DNA of 64,000 nt from Nocardioides sp. (GTDB lineage Bacteria > Actinomycetota > Actinomycetes > Propionibacteriales > Nocardioidaceae). Below are positions 1 through 7,769 of this stretch, piece after piece. Each line of letters opens with the position of its first letter. The stretch's first letter is position 1. The position numbers and the translations under genes were made by a program. Below the pieces are notes generated by a model. It saw nothing but the letters and a program-made list of their open reading frames with translations. It ran no database searches and was not told the DNA's origin. The stretch is from contig NZ_JASEEQ010000002.1 of the NCBI RefSeq assembly GCF_030019515.1, forward strand, positions 186,001 to 250,000. Reading direction: 5' to 3'.

Positions 1-498
1 CGATCCCGCATCGGGATGGTGTTCCAGCAGTTCAACCTGTTCCCGCACATGAACGTGCTGGGCAACCTCTGTGCCGCCCAACGGCGGGTGAAGAGGCGCT
101 CCAAGGACGAGGCCGTCGAGATCGCCCGCCGCAACCTGGCCAAGGTCGGCCTTGCCGATCGTGAGAACGTCTATCCGGCCCACCTCTCGGGCGGCCAGCA
201 GCAGCGGGTCGCGATCGCCCGAGCCCTGTCCATGGATCCCGACATGATGCTGTTCGACGAGCCGACCTCCGCGTTGGACCCCGAGCTGGTCGGCGACGTG
301 CTCGCGATCATGAAGAACCTGGCCTCGGAGGGCATGACGATGATGGTCGTCACCCACGAGATGGGCTTCGCCCGCGAGGTCGGCGACCGGCTCGTCTTCA
401 TGGACGACGGCGTGATCGTCGAGGAGGGCGACCCGCGCGCGGTGCTCTCAGATCCACAGCACCAGCGCACCCAGGCGTTCTTGTCCAAGGTGCTCTGA
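1..498 (+). CDS. Polar amino-acid ABC transporter ATPase (5' end outside window)
   Basis: C-terminal part of the ATPase subunit of a polar amino-acid importer (glutamate/glutamine type), which hydrolyses ATP on the cytoplasmic side of a permease that must lie upstream. The frame is open from base 1, so Walker A is missing. Visible are the Q-loop segment [12 protein letters not shown] (fragment residues 6-17), the signature [15 protein letters not shown] (62-76), Walker [12 protein letters not shown] (about 83-93) and the switch histidine in VVTHEMGF. The FNLFPHM form of the Q-loop is typical of the GlnQ/GluA/HisP family. The substrate cannot be fixed from the ATPase alone. The gene stops 183 bases before livH; that gap shows no clear terminator, so co-transcription cannot be excluded. 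Confidence 0.93.
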   Translation, partial: RSRIGMVFQQFNLFPHMNVLGNLCAAQRRVKRRSKDEAVEIARRNLAKVGLADRENVYPAHLSGGQQQRVAIARALSMDPDMMLFDEPTSALDPELVGDVLAIMKNLASEGMTMMVVTHEMGFAREVGDRLVFMDDGVIVEEGDPRAVLSDPQHQRTQAFLSKVL

Positions 499-681
499 CC
501 CGGCCCAGATCGGCCCCGGTATCAGGTCAGCCGATGCGAACCTGTTCCCGAGTCGTTATCTTCGTCGAGCGGTCGTCGCGCTCGCGTCGGCAGCACCAGC
601 ACCCCCGGCGGCGTTATGATCCGCCGACCGACCGGTACGAACCGCCCAACGATGCTCTGCGGAGCGCGGCGAAGGAGCCCT

Positions 682-1998
682 ATGCCCTACCGTCAGAATC
701 GTGCTCGGCGAGGCGCGCGGCCGCGTTCGGCCCCGCTCGCACTCGCCGCCCTGCTGCTCGCAGTGCTCGCCAGCCTCCTCGGTGCCGGACCGGCCCAGGC
801 GGCCGAGGACGGCAACACGATCGTCGGCACCCTGGTGAACTCGGCCGAGGGCAACACCCCGGTCGAGGGCGTCGAGATCAACGTGACCACGGCCGACGGA
901 CAGGAGTACACCGGAACCAGCGGACCGGACGGAAAGTTCTCCGTCGAGGTCCCCGGAGAGGGCGGTCAGGTCACCGTCGAGCTCGTCGTCGACACTCTGC
1001 CGGAGGGCGTCGAGCTGCGCACGGAGGACAACGTCCGCGAGGTCACCCTGCTCCCGAACCAGACCCTGCCGCTCGCCTTCCCCATCGGGCCGGACACCCG
1101 GCACGTCGAGACCACCTGGGACCGGCTGCCCGGGCTGGTCTACAGCGGCGCGCTGTTCGGCCTGATCATCGCGCTCGCCTCGCTCGGCCTGTCGATGATC
1201 TTCGGCACCACCGGGCTCACCAACTTCGCGCACGGCGAGCTGGTGACCTTCGGCGCCGTGGTCGCGTACTACCTCAACACGTCCGCCGGCATCCCGTTCG
1301 TGTGGGCGGCGGTCATCACCGTGGCGCTCGCGGCCGTCTTCGGGTGGGTCCAGGACTTCGGCCTCTGGCGACCGTTGCGGCACCGGGGCACCGGCCTGAT
1401 CGCGATGATGATCGTCTCCATCGGCCTGATGTTCCTGCTCAAGAACGTCTTCCAGTACTTCACCGAGGGTCGCCTGCTGAACTACCAGGAGTACCTCACC
1501 CCGGCCGGGCACGACGCCGGCGGGCTGTTCACCTACACCGACCGGGACATCGCGATCGCCGGCACCTGCATCGTCGTGCTCCTGGCGGTCATCCTCGGCC
1601 TCTCCTACACCCGTCTCGGTCGCGCGACCCGGGCCGTGGCCGACAATCCCGCGCTCGCGTCCGCGACCGGCATCAACGTCGACCGGGTCGTCTCGGTCGT
1701 GTGGATCATCGGCACCGCGCTCGCCGCCCTGGCCGGCGTCTTCCTCGGCTTCCAGCTCGGCGTCACCTTCCAGATCGGCCAGCTCGTCCTGCTGCTGCTG
1801 TTCTCGGCCGTGTGCGTGGGCGGGCTCGGCTCGGTGTGGGGCGCCCTGGTCGGCAGCCTGATCATCGGCGTCCTGATCGACCTCTCCACGCTGGTCATCC
1901 CGTCCGACCTGAAGAACGCCGGCGCACTCCTGCTGCTGGTCCTGATCCTGCTCTTCCGTCCCCAAGGCATCATGGGCCGCCGGGAACGGATCGGCTGA
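682..1998 (+). CDS. livH: Branched-chain amino-acid ABC permease LivH with extracellular N-terminal domain
   Basis: Inner-membrane permease of a branched-chain amino-acid (HAAT family) importer. The ATG at 682 is chosen because GAAGGAG lies 4 bases upstream and it opens directly into a signal peptide (residues 1 to about 40, ending AQAA); an ATG at 616 lacks this. Residues about 45-145 look like a secreted beta-sandwich (GTLVNSAEGNTPVEGVEI, SGPDGKFSVEVPGEGG), resembling carboxypeptidase-regulatory or CNA-B-like folds. The multi-span permease follows from about residue 155, with the family segment GTTGLTNFAHGELVTFGA and a C-terminal LFRPQGIMG. At 438 residues it is longer than ordinary LivH (about 290-300) by exactly this leader. 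It is first of four genes; livM starts 20 bases after its stop. Confidence 0.92.
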   Translation: MPYRQNRARRGARPRSAPLALAALLLAVLASLLGAGPAQAAEDGNTIVGTLVNSAEGNTPVEGVEINVTTADGQEYTGTSGPDGKFSVEVPGEGGQVTVELVVDTLPEGVELRTEDNVREVTLLPNQTLPLAFPIGPDTRHVETTWDRLPGLVYSGALFGLIIALASLGLSMIFGTTGLTNFAHGELVTFGAVVAYYLNTSAGIPFVWAAVITVALAAVFGWVQDFGLWRPLRHRGTGLIAMMIVSIGLMFLLKNVFQYFTEGRLLNYQEYLTPAGHDAGGLFTYTDRDIAIAGTCIVVLLAVILGLSYTRLGRATRAVADNPALASATGINVDRVVSVVWIIGTALAALAGVFLGFQLGVTFQIGQLVLLLLFSAVCVGGLGSVWGALVGSLIIGVLIDLSTLVIPSDLKNAGALLLLVLILLFRPQGIMGRRERIG

Positions 1999-2018
1999 GA
2001 ACGAGAGAGGAATAAGTC

Positions 2019-2999
2019 ATGGACCTGATCAGCACCCCGCTGCACGACGCGTTCTCGCCGTACGCCCTCTCGTTCGTCTTCGCCGCGATGGGCCTCAACA
2101 TCCACTACGGCTACACCGGCCTGCTCAACTTCGGCCAGGCAGCCTTCTCCGCCGCCGGCGCGTACGCCATGGGCGTCGCGATCGCCTCGTTCGACCTGCC
2201 GCTGGTCGTGGCGCTGCTCCTGGGGGTGGTGGGCGCCGTCCTGCTCGCTCTCGTGATGGGCGTTCCCACGCTCCGGTTGCGCGCGGACTACCTCGCGATC
2301 GTGACGATCGCCGTCGCGGAGATCCTGCGACTGGTGTTCTCGACGTCCTTCAAGGACTACTTCCACGCGCGCGACGGCGTCAGCGGGTTCACCCTCGGCT
2401 TCCGGTCGCTCAACCCGTTCCCGGATCTCCCCAACGGGTTCTTGAGCTTCAGCCGCAACGACCTCTGGGTGATCACCGTCGGCTGGATCCTCGTCGTCCT
2501 CACGTGTGTCCTCGTCTGGCTGCTGATGCGCTCGCCCTGGGGTCGCATCCTCAAGAGCATCCGCGAGGACGAGGACGCGGTCCGCTCGCTGGGCAAGAAC
2601 GTCTACTCCTACAAGATGCAGGCGCTCATCCTCGGTGGCGTCATCGGCGCGATCGGCGGGTTCATCGGCGGACTCGGCCTCGCCTCGGTGCAGCCGGACA
2701 GCTTCAACACCGACTTCACCTTCATCGCCTTCACGATGCTGATCCTCGGTGGCGCTGCCCGGGTGATGTCGCCGGCCGTCGGCGCCGTGCTGTTCTGGGC
2801 GGTGCTGTCGTTCCTAGGTGTGGCCCTCACCAAGCTGTCGAACGGTGACAACCCGATCATTCCGTCGGACCTGATGAGCCCCGACCAGGTCGGCAACATC
2901 CGGTTCGCCGTGGTCGGCCTCGTACTCATGCTGCTGATGATCTTCCGCCCGCAGGGGATCTTCGGGGACAAGAAGGAGATCGCGATCGATGCCCGATGA
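2019..2999 (+). CDS. livM: Branched-chain amino-acid ABC permease LivM
   Basis: Second membrane-spanning subunit of the branched-chain amino-acid importer, pairing with LivH to form the channel. The 326-residue protein is almost all membrane segments and carries the LivM segment GYTGLLNFGQAAFSAAGAYA (about residues 30-50), the cytoplasmic coupling stretch IREDEDAVRSLGKNVYSYKM (about 190-210) and the ending MIFRPQGIFGDKKE. GAGAGAGGAA lies before the ATG. Its last 11 bases overlap livG, so the two are probably translationally coupled. No extra domain is present, unlike its partner LivH. Confidence 0.94.
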   Translation: MDLISTPLHDAFSPYALSFVFAAMGLNIHYGYTGLLNFGQAAFSAAGAYAMGVAIASFDLPLVVALLLGVVGAVLLALVMGVPTLRLRADYLAIVTIAVAEILRLVFSTSFKDYFHARDGVSGFTLGFRSLNPFPDLPNGFLSFSRNDLWVITVGWILVVLTCVLVWLLMRSPWGRILKSIREDEDAVRSLGKNVYSYKMQALILGGVIGAIGGFIGGLGLASVQPDSFNTDFTFIAFTMLILGGAARVMSPAVGAVLFWAVLSFLGVALTKLSNGDNPIIPSDLMSPDQVGNIRFAVVGLVLMLLMIFRPQGIFGDKKEIAIDAR

Positions 3000-3912
3000 C
3001 ATGCAGGACACCCGCAGCCGGGCCTCCGACCTCGTCGGCGTGGACCCCGAGCCCGGAGTCTCCAAGAAGGACCCGATCGTGGTCGTCGACGGCATCACTC
3101 GCACCTTCGGCGGGCTCCGCGCCGTCGACGTCGACCACCTCGAGATCCAGCGCGGCGTGATCACCGCCTTGATCGGGCCGAACGGCGCCGGGAAGACCAC
3201 GTTCTTCAACGTGCTCACCGGCTTCGACCAGCCCGACACGGGCGAGTGGACGTTCAACAAGAAGTCGCTCAAGGGCGTGTCTGCCTCGCACGTGGCGCGG
3301 CTGGGCATGGTGCGCACCTTCCAGCTGACGAAGGTGCTCTCCAAGCTCACGGTCCTGGAGAACATGCGGCTGGGCGCCACGGGACAGCGCGGTGAGCGGT
3401 TCTGGGCGGCGCCCTTCCGCTTCCTCTGGAAGGCCGAGGAGGACTCGATCACGGTCCGGGCCCGCGACCTGCTCGGCCGGTTCAACCTGGCTGCGAAGGA
3501 GGGCGACTTCGCGGGCTCGTTGTCCGGCGGGCAGCGCAAGCTCCTGGAGATGGCGCGTGCGCTGATGGTCAATCCGGAGCTGATCATGCTCGACGAGCCG
3601 ATGGCCGGGGTGAACCCCGCGCTCAAGCAGTCGCTGCTCGGCCACGTGAAGTCGCTGCGCGAGGACGGCATGAGCGTGCTGTTCGTGGAGCACGACATGG
3701 ACATGGTCCGCGACATCTCCGACTGGGTCGTCGTGATGGCCCAGGGCCGGGTGATCGCCGAGGGACCTCCGGCCTCGATCATGGCCGACCAGCGGGTGAT
3801 CGACGCCTACCTCGGCGCGCACCACGACACAGACATCACTGAGATCGAGGAGTCGGTGCTCGCTGCCGAGGTGGAGGCCGAGCTCCGGGCCGACGACGAG
3901 GAGACCCGATGA
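2989..3912 (+). CDS. livG: Branched-chain amino-acid ABC ATPase LivG
   Basis: One of two ATPases that power the branched-chain amino-acid importer. The ABC domain begins about residue 25 after a short acidic leader; Walker A is IGPNGAGKTTFFNVLTGF, the signature SLSGGQRKLLEMARALM, Walker B LIMLDEPMAGVNP and the switch VEHDMDMV. The C-terminus adds a 25-residue acidic tail (ITEIEESVLAAEVEAEL) not usual for LivG, of unknown role. The ATG at 2989 overlaps the livM end; an in-frame ATG at 3001 is an alternative. The stop overlaps the livF start as ATGA. Confidence 0.94.
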   Translation: MPDDMQDTRSRASDLVGVDPEPGVSKKDPIVVVDGITRTFGGLRAVDVDHLEIQRGVITALIGPNGAGKTTFFNVLTGFDQPDTGEWTFNKKSLKGVSASHVARLGMVRTFQLTKVLSKLTVLENMRLGATGQRGERFWAAPFRFLWKAEEDSITVRARDLLGRFNLAAKEGDFAGSLSGGQRKLLEMARALMVNPELIMLDEPMAGVNPALKQSLLGHVKSLREDGMSVLFVEHDMDMVRDISDWVVVMAQGRVIAEGPPASIMADQRVIDAYLGAHHDTDITEIEESVLAAEVEAELRADDEETR

Positions 3913-4682
3913 ACGAGACCACCAGCGACGTCCGTGCCCAGCACCTCGCGGCGGCCGAGGGCGCGGTCCTCCGCGCCGACGACCTGATCGCCGGCTACCT
4001 GCCGGGGGTCAACATCCTCAACGGTGCCGATCTCTACTGCCAGCCCGGCGAGCTGGTCGGCATCATCGGCCCCAACGGGGCCGGGAAGTCCACGCTGCTG
4101 AAGGCCCTCTTCGGCCTGGTGCGCATCCACAGCGGCAGCGTGAAGCTGCGCGGCGAGGACATCACCGACGACCGGGCCGACGCACTGGTCACCAAGGGAC
4201 TCGGGTTCGTCCCCCAGTCCGACAACGTGTTCCCCAGCCTGACGATCGCCGAGAACCTGCAGATGGGCTGCTACCAGGCGCCGCGGAAGTTCGCGGAGCG
4301 GTTCGACTTCGTGGCGGGCCTGTTCCCGGCGCTCCGGGACCGCCGCAACCAGCGGGCCGGGTCGCTGTCCGGCGGCGAGCGCCAGATGGTGGCCATGGGG
4401 CGTGCCCTGATGATGGAGCCGTCGGTGCTGCTGCTCGACGAGCCCTCGGCCGGCCTGTCCCCCGCGATGCAGGACGAGGTGTTCGTGCAGACCCGCGCGA
4501 TCAACAAGGCGGGCGTCTCGGTGATCATGGTCGAGCAGAACGCCGCGCGGTGCCTGCAGATCTGCGACCGCGGCTACGTCCTCGACCAGGGCCGCAACGC
4601 CTACACCGCCACCGGCCACGAGCTGGCCAACGACCCGAAGGTCATCGAGCTCTACCTGGGCACGCTCGCCAAGAAGGGCTAG
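3909..4682 (+). CDS. livF: Branched-chain amino-acid ABC ATPase LivF
   Basis: Second ATPase of the branched-chain amino-acid importer, expected to heterodimerise with LivG. Walker A is IGPNGAGKSTLLKALFG, the signature SLSGGERQMVAMGRALM, Walker B VLLLDEPSAGLSP and the switch region VEQNAARCLQICDRGYVLDQ, whose EQN in place of a histidine-containing loop is characteristic of LivF. Length (257 residues) is slightly above the usual 235 because of an N-terminal leader of about 20. The start overlaps the livG stop by four bases. A strong inverted repeat 37 bases after the stop ends the operon. Confidence 0.95.
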   Translation: MNETTSDVRAQHLAAAEGAVLRADDLIAGYLPGVNILNGADLYCQPGELVGIIGPNGAGKSTLLKALFGLVRIHSGSVKLRGEDITDDRADALVTKGLGFVPQSDNVFPSLTIAENLQMGCYQAPRKFAERFDFVAGLFPALRDRRNQRAGSLSGGERQMVAMGRALMMEPSVLLLDEPSAGLSPAMQDEVFVQTRAINKAGVSVIMVEQNAARCLQICDRGYVLDQGRNAYTATGHELANDPKVIELYLGTLAKKG

Positions 4683-4718
4683 TACGCCCTCGCCGACCAC
4701 GGTCCGCAGAACGAACGA

Positions 4719-4752
4719 CGAGGCGCCTCCCGGCTGACCGGGAGGCGCCTCG
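4719..4752. terminator. Bidirectional terminator between livF and livK
   Basis: A perfect 15-bp stem (CGAGGCGCCTCCCGG and its complement) around a CTGA loop lies between two convergent genes. There is no clear T-run on either side, as is common in actinobacteria. It should stop transcription from both livF and livK. Confidence 0.85.
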
Positions 4753-4783
4753 CTGTGTTCTCGGTGCGGTCAGGCGAGGGCGA

Positions 4784-6127
4784 TCAGTCGCCCTGTCCCA
4801 GACCCGCCTTGATCAGCTCGGGCACGATCTTCTTCGTCTCGTCGAACGCGATCAGCACGATGGCGTCCGGGTCCTCGGAAGCGATCTTCTGCACCTCGGC
4901 GCTGAAGGTCGCGGCGTTCGGGTCGTAGAGCTGGAACGACACCACGGTGCCACCGGCCTGCTCGAAGAACTTCTTCACGTTGTCGGCAAGCGCCTCACCG
5001 TAGGAGTCCTGGCGGGCCAGGATCGCAACGTTCTGCTTGCCGTCGCCGATCAGCGTGGAGGCCATCACCTGACCCTGGAGCACGTCGGACGGGGCCGTAC
5101 GGAAGTACAGGCCGTTGTCCGCGTAGGTGTCGAACGCCGTCGAGGTGTTCGCCGGCGAGACCTGGGCGACGCCGGCCGCGGTGATGCGGTCGATGACGCT
5201 CAGCGAGACCGACGACGAAGCAGCACCGACGACCACGTCGGCGCCGCCGCGCAGCAGCTTGTCGGCCTCGGACGGCGCGATGTTCGGGGTGCCGTCACCG
5301 GAGTCGGCCTTGATCTGCTTGACCGGCTTGCCGTTGACGCCGCCCGCCTCGTTGATGTCCTTCACCGCCAGGTCGACACCCGCGAACTCCGGGGGGCCGA
5401 GGAAGGCGAGGTCACCGCTCTGCGGGAGCAGGGTGCCGACGGTCAGCGTGCCGTCGCCCTTGGGGATGTCGCCGCTGATCTTCTGGTCCGCCTTCACCGA
5501 GGCGACGTCGGGGATCTCGCCGGTGACGTAGTCGATCGGGGAGTAGCTGTTGTCGGCGCCGTACTGGAAGATGCCGATGGTCGCCGCGGACGGGCTTCCG
5601 GTCGAGTTCAGGTCGATGGGCCCGGACACGCCGTCGTAGTCGATGTCCGCACCGTCGGCGAGCAGGTCGGCGCACTCCTTGAAGGTCGTGCACTTCTCAC
5701 CCTCGGCCGAGACCTCCTGCATCTTCGACCCGATGGCCTTGCCCGAGTCGGCCTTGGCCGCAACGGCTGCGAGCGCCGCAACGACCGTGGCGTCGTAGGA
5801 CTCCGGGCCGTAGGTGAAGTCCTTGAGCTTCGGGTCGACCGTCAGCATCCGGTTCTTGAAGTCGTCTCCCAGCTCCGCCCCCGGGTAGGTCGCCTTCACG
5901 CCCTCGAGCGTTCCGGGATCGAAGTCCTCGGAGTAGTTCGCCGTGTTCCCGTCCACGAAGTACAGCTGCATCCCGGCGCCAGCAGGTGCCGAGCTCTCGC
6001 CGCTAGGGGCACTGCTCTCGGTGCCGGCCGGCTCTTCGTCGTCGCTGCCGCCACCACAGGCGGCGAGCACGAGCGAGGTGGACAGCACCAGTGCGCCGAG
6101 ACGCGCGATCTTCTTGGGGCGATTCAT
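4784..6127 (-). CDS. livK: Branched-chain amino-acid-binding lipoprotein (LivK/LivJ type)
   Basis: Extracellular solute-binding lipoprotein expected to deliver branched-chain amino acids to the LivHMGF complex. The N-terminus is a lipoprotein signal (MNRPKKIARLGALVLSTSLV, then LAACGGGSDDEE), so the mature Cys is about residue 24 and is followed by an acidic Ser/Gly linker to about residue 50. The rest is a type I periplasmic-binding fold (Peripla_BP_6): LTVGTLLPQSGDLAFLGPPE, then GVNGKPVKQIKADSGDGTP, and VAILARQDSYGEALADNVKK. An N-terminal part with AVVAALAAVAAKA repeats the lobe layout. It is convergent to livHMGF rather than inside the operon, so it has its own promoter. The protein is longer (447) than ordinary LivK (about 370-400). 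Confidence 0.9.
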   Translation of the reverse strand: MNRPKKIARLGALVLSTSLVLAACGGGSDDEEPAGTESSAPSGESSAPAGAGMQLYFVDGNTANYSEDFDPGTLEGVKATYPGAELGDDFKNRMLTVDPKLKDFTYGPESYDATVVAALAAVAAKADSGKAIGSKMQEVSAEGEKCTTFKECADLLADGADIDYDGVSGPIDLNSTGSPSAATIGIFQYGADNSYSPIDYVTGEIPDVASVKADQKISGDIPKGDGTLTVGTLLPQSGDLAFLGPPEFAGVDLAVKDINEAGGVNGKPVKQIKADSGDGTPNIAPSEADKLLRGGADVVVGAASSSVSLSVIDRITAAGVAQVSPANTSTAFDTYADNGLYFRTAPSDVLQGQVMASTLIGDGKQNVAILARQDSYGEALADNVKKFFEQAGGTVVSFQLYDPNAATFSAEVQKIASEDPDAIVLIAFDETKKIVPELIKAGLGQGD

Positions 6128-6284
6128 GAAGCCTCCGATTGGTCTCGAGAAGCGCCGACACCCTCCGTCGGCGTGCGGTCAAAGTAGCGCAAGATCAGGA
6201 CGACGACGCTGCACGAGCGGCTCGTTGCGGAACTGTGACCTTCGGGTTCCGGAGCCGGAGGAGGTCTCCGACCCGGGAAGAATA

Positions 6285-6308
6285 CGGACTAGACCAGTCC
6301 GATCGGAC
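6285..6308. repeat. Overlapping inverted repeats upstream of livK and downstream of the ANTAR regulator
   Basis: CGGACT-N5-AGTCCG (6285-6301) overlaps a perfect 12-bp palindrome GTCCGATCGGAC (6297-6308). They lie immediately after the stop of the minus-strand regulator gene and about 160 bases upstream of the livK start. They could be a terminator for the former or an operator for the latter. Only the symmetry is seen; the role is inferred. Confidence 0.4.
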
Positions 6309-6309
6309 C

Positions 6310-6924
6310 TCAGCTGACCCCGTGGCTGACGACGCCCTCGGCCACCTCGCGCATGGACAGGCGCAGGTCCATGGCCGTCTTCTGGATCCAGCGGAAGGCG
6401 TCGGGCTCGGAGAGGTGCAGCTGCTCCTGCAGGACGCCTTTGGCCCGGTCCACGGCCTTGCGGGTCTCGAGGCGCTCGGTGAGATCGGCGACCTCGGCCT
6501 CGAGCAGGGCCAGCTCGGCGAACCGGCTGACCGCCATCTCGATCGCCGGCACCAGGTCCGAGCGGGAGAACGGCTTGACGAGGTAGGCCATCGCGCCGGC
6601 ATCACGGGCCCGTTCGACGAGCTCACGCTGCGAGAAGGCGGTCAGGATCACGACCGGGGCGATCCGGGCCTCGGCGATCCGCTCGGCGGCGGCGATCCCG
6701 TCCAGGACCGGCATCTTCACGTCGAGGATCACCAGGTCGGGGCGCAGCTCCTCGGCGAGCTGGACCGCCGTGGCCCCGTCGCCCGCCTGGCCGACGACGT
6801 CGTAGCCGTCCTCGCCGAGCATCTCGGCGAGGTCCATGCGGATCAGCACCTCGTCCTCGGCGATGACGACGCGCCGCGGCAGGGCGCCCCCGGGCTGCGG
6901 GGCCGGCTGTTGGGTCTCACTCAC
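6310..6924 (-). CDS. pdtaR: ANTAR-domain response regulator (PdtaR-like)
   Basis: Two-component response regulator predicted to bind RNA and act by antitermination. The receiver domain (about residues 17-135) has the acidic pair E23/D24, phosphoacceptor D68 in LVILDVKMPVLDG, the switch Thr in VVILTAFSQ and the Lys in YLVKPFSRSD. A coiled segment leads to the ANTAR domain (about 150-200: RKAVDRAKGVLQEQLHLSEP, then AFRWIQKTAMDLRLSM). The start is the GTG at 6924; upstream codons in the same frame run antisense through the tRNA and are not credible. The family resembles Mycobacterium Rv1626/PdtaR, whose gene also lies near pyk. Its partner histidine kinase is not in this window. Confidence 0.92.
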   Translation of the reverse strand: MSETQQPAPQPGGALPRRVVIAEDEVLIRMDLAEMLGEDGYDVVGQAGDGATAVQLAEELRPDLVILDVKMPVLDGIAAAERIAEARIAPVVILTAFSQRELVERARDAGAMAYLVKPFSRSDLVPAIEMAVSRFAELALLEAEVADLTERLETRKAVDRAKGVLQEQLHLSEPDAFRWIQKTAMDLRLSMREVAEGVVSHGVS

Positions 6925-6988
6925 GGACAGCAGGCTATCCGCCGGCCGGTGCGGCCGACACAGCCGTCTCGGATAGGGTGCTGCGCGC

Positions 6989-7065
6989 GCCCCGGTATCC
7001 CAACCGGCAGAGGAAGCGGTCTCAAACACCGTCCAGTGTGGGTTCGAATCCCACCCGGGGCACCA
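6989..7065 (+). tRNA. tRNA with anticodon CAA (Leu by codon), CCA encoded
   Basis: The cloverleaf folds cleanly. The acceptor stem is GCCCCGG/CCGGGGC (7 bp), the D arm TCC/GGA around a GG-containing loop, the anticodon stem GCGGT/ACCGT with loop CTCAAAC (anticodon CAA, 7023-7025), and the T arm GTGGG-TTCGAAT-CCCAC. Discriminator A7062 is followed by encoded CCA. By codon it should read UUG (leucine), but the variable region is only about 5 bases (7033-7037), whereas leucine tRNAs normally have a long variable arm. The fold is certain; the amino-acid identity is less so. A promoter-like TAGGGT lies at 6974-6979. Confidence 0.87.
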
Positions 7066-7166
7066 CCCGGAGCACCGGTCCGAACGGGCCTGTCGGCGGC
7101 CGGGGTCGCCCGGCTCGACGCCCTGATCGGGCTGACGGCGTGAGCGTGCTGGCTACGCTGACCCGC

Positions 7167-7763
7167 ATGGACCGGGTCCGGACCACGGGTGTGGTCGCAC
7201 TGCTGGTCGCCGGCGCGCTGCTCGCCGGGTGCAACGCGTCCCCGGACGATGCGGCAGCCGGGGACCGGACCGGCGGCCCGGCGCCGACCGCCGCGGCCGA
7301 CCCGGCCCGGTGCGTGGTGTCCGACCCGGAGGGCGAGCTGATCCTGCATCCGGGCTCCCTGGCCGCCCAGGGCGCCGACGTGACGCTCGAGGGCGTCGAG
7401 CTGCGGGACGCGGAGAACCTGGACGTCGTGGAGACCGACACGGTCGCGTTCAGCGGCAACCCGAGCATCCGCGGGATCATCCTGGACTACCCGCCGATGA
7501 AGAACGCCGGGCTGGCCGACTCGCTGGCCGACTGGGACGAGCGTCGTCCGCTGGTGGGCCGCACGCTGTCGCCGGCCGACGGGCTCCAGGCGGTCCTGGT
7601 CGTGGTGCGACTGACGGATCCCAGCGCGCCCGGGCACCTGACCGGCGTCGCGCTCGAGGCGACCGCCGAGGGGCGGACCTACCCGCAGCCCGTGCTGGTC
7701 AAGCCGCACGGCGAGCCGTGCACGGTCGACGACATCGCGTCGACGCGGTCCTGGCTGCGCTGA
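7167..7763 (+). CDS. Hypothetical lipoprotein
   Basis: A 198-residue secreted lipoprotein of unknown function. The ATG at 7167 opens into a lipoprotein signal (MDRVRTTGVVALLVAGALLA, then GC) with the lipid-modified Cys at 22 and a short Ala/Gly/Asp linker. The mature part is predicted mostly beta: VTLEGVELRDAENLDVVETD, a central LVVVRLTDPSAPGHLTGVAL and a near-terminal PCTVDD. Two cysteines (in RCVVSDPEGE and EPCTVDD) could form a disulphide. No family is recognised. It ends 6 bases before the convergent pyk stop, and the tRNA lies about 100 bases upstream. A GTG at 7143 in the same frame is a weaker start. Confidence 0.75.
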   Translation: MDRVRTTGVVALLVAGALLAGCNASPDDAAAGDRTGGPAPTAAADPARCVVSDPEGELILHPGSLAAQGADVTLEGVELRDAENLDVVETDTVAFSGNPSIRGIILDYPPMKNAGLADSLADWDERRPLVGRTLSPADGLQAVLVVVRLTDPSAPGHLTGVALEATAEGRTYPQPVLVKPHGEPCTVDDIASTRSWLR

Positions 7764-7769
7764 GGTCGA

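Noticed and set aside
534..2015. Long Arg/Pro-rich reading frames on both strands across livH
   Set aside because: They are shadows of the livH codons in high-GC DNA. They lack a credible ribosome site and family likeness, whereas the livH frame has both.
6924..7029. Longer ANTAR regulator starting at 7029
   Set aside because: It would read antisense through the tRNA, and the added residues have no receiver-domain likeness.
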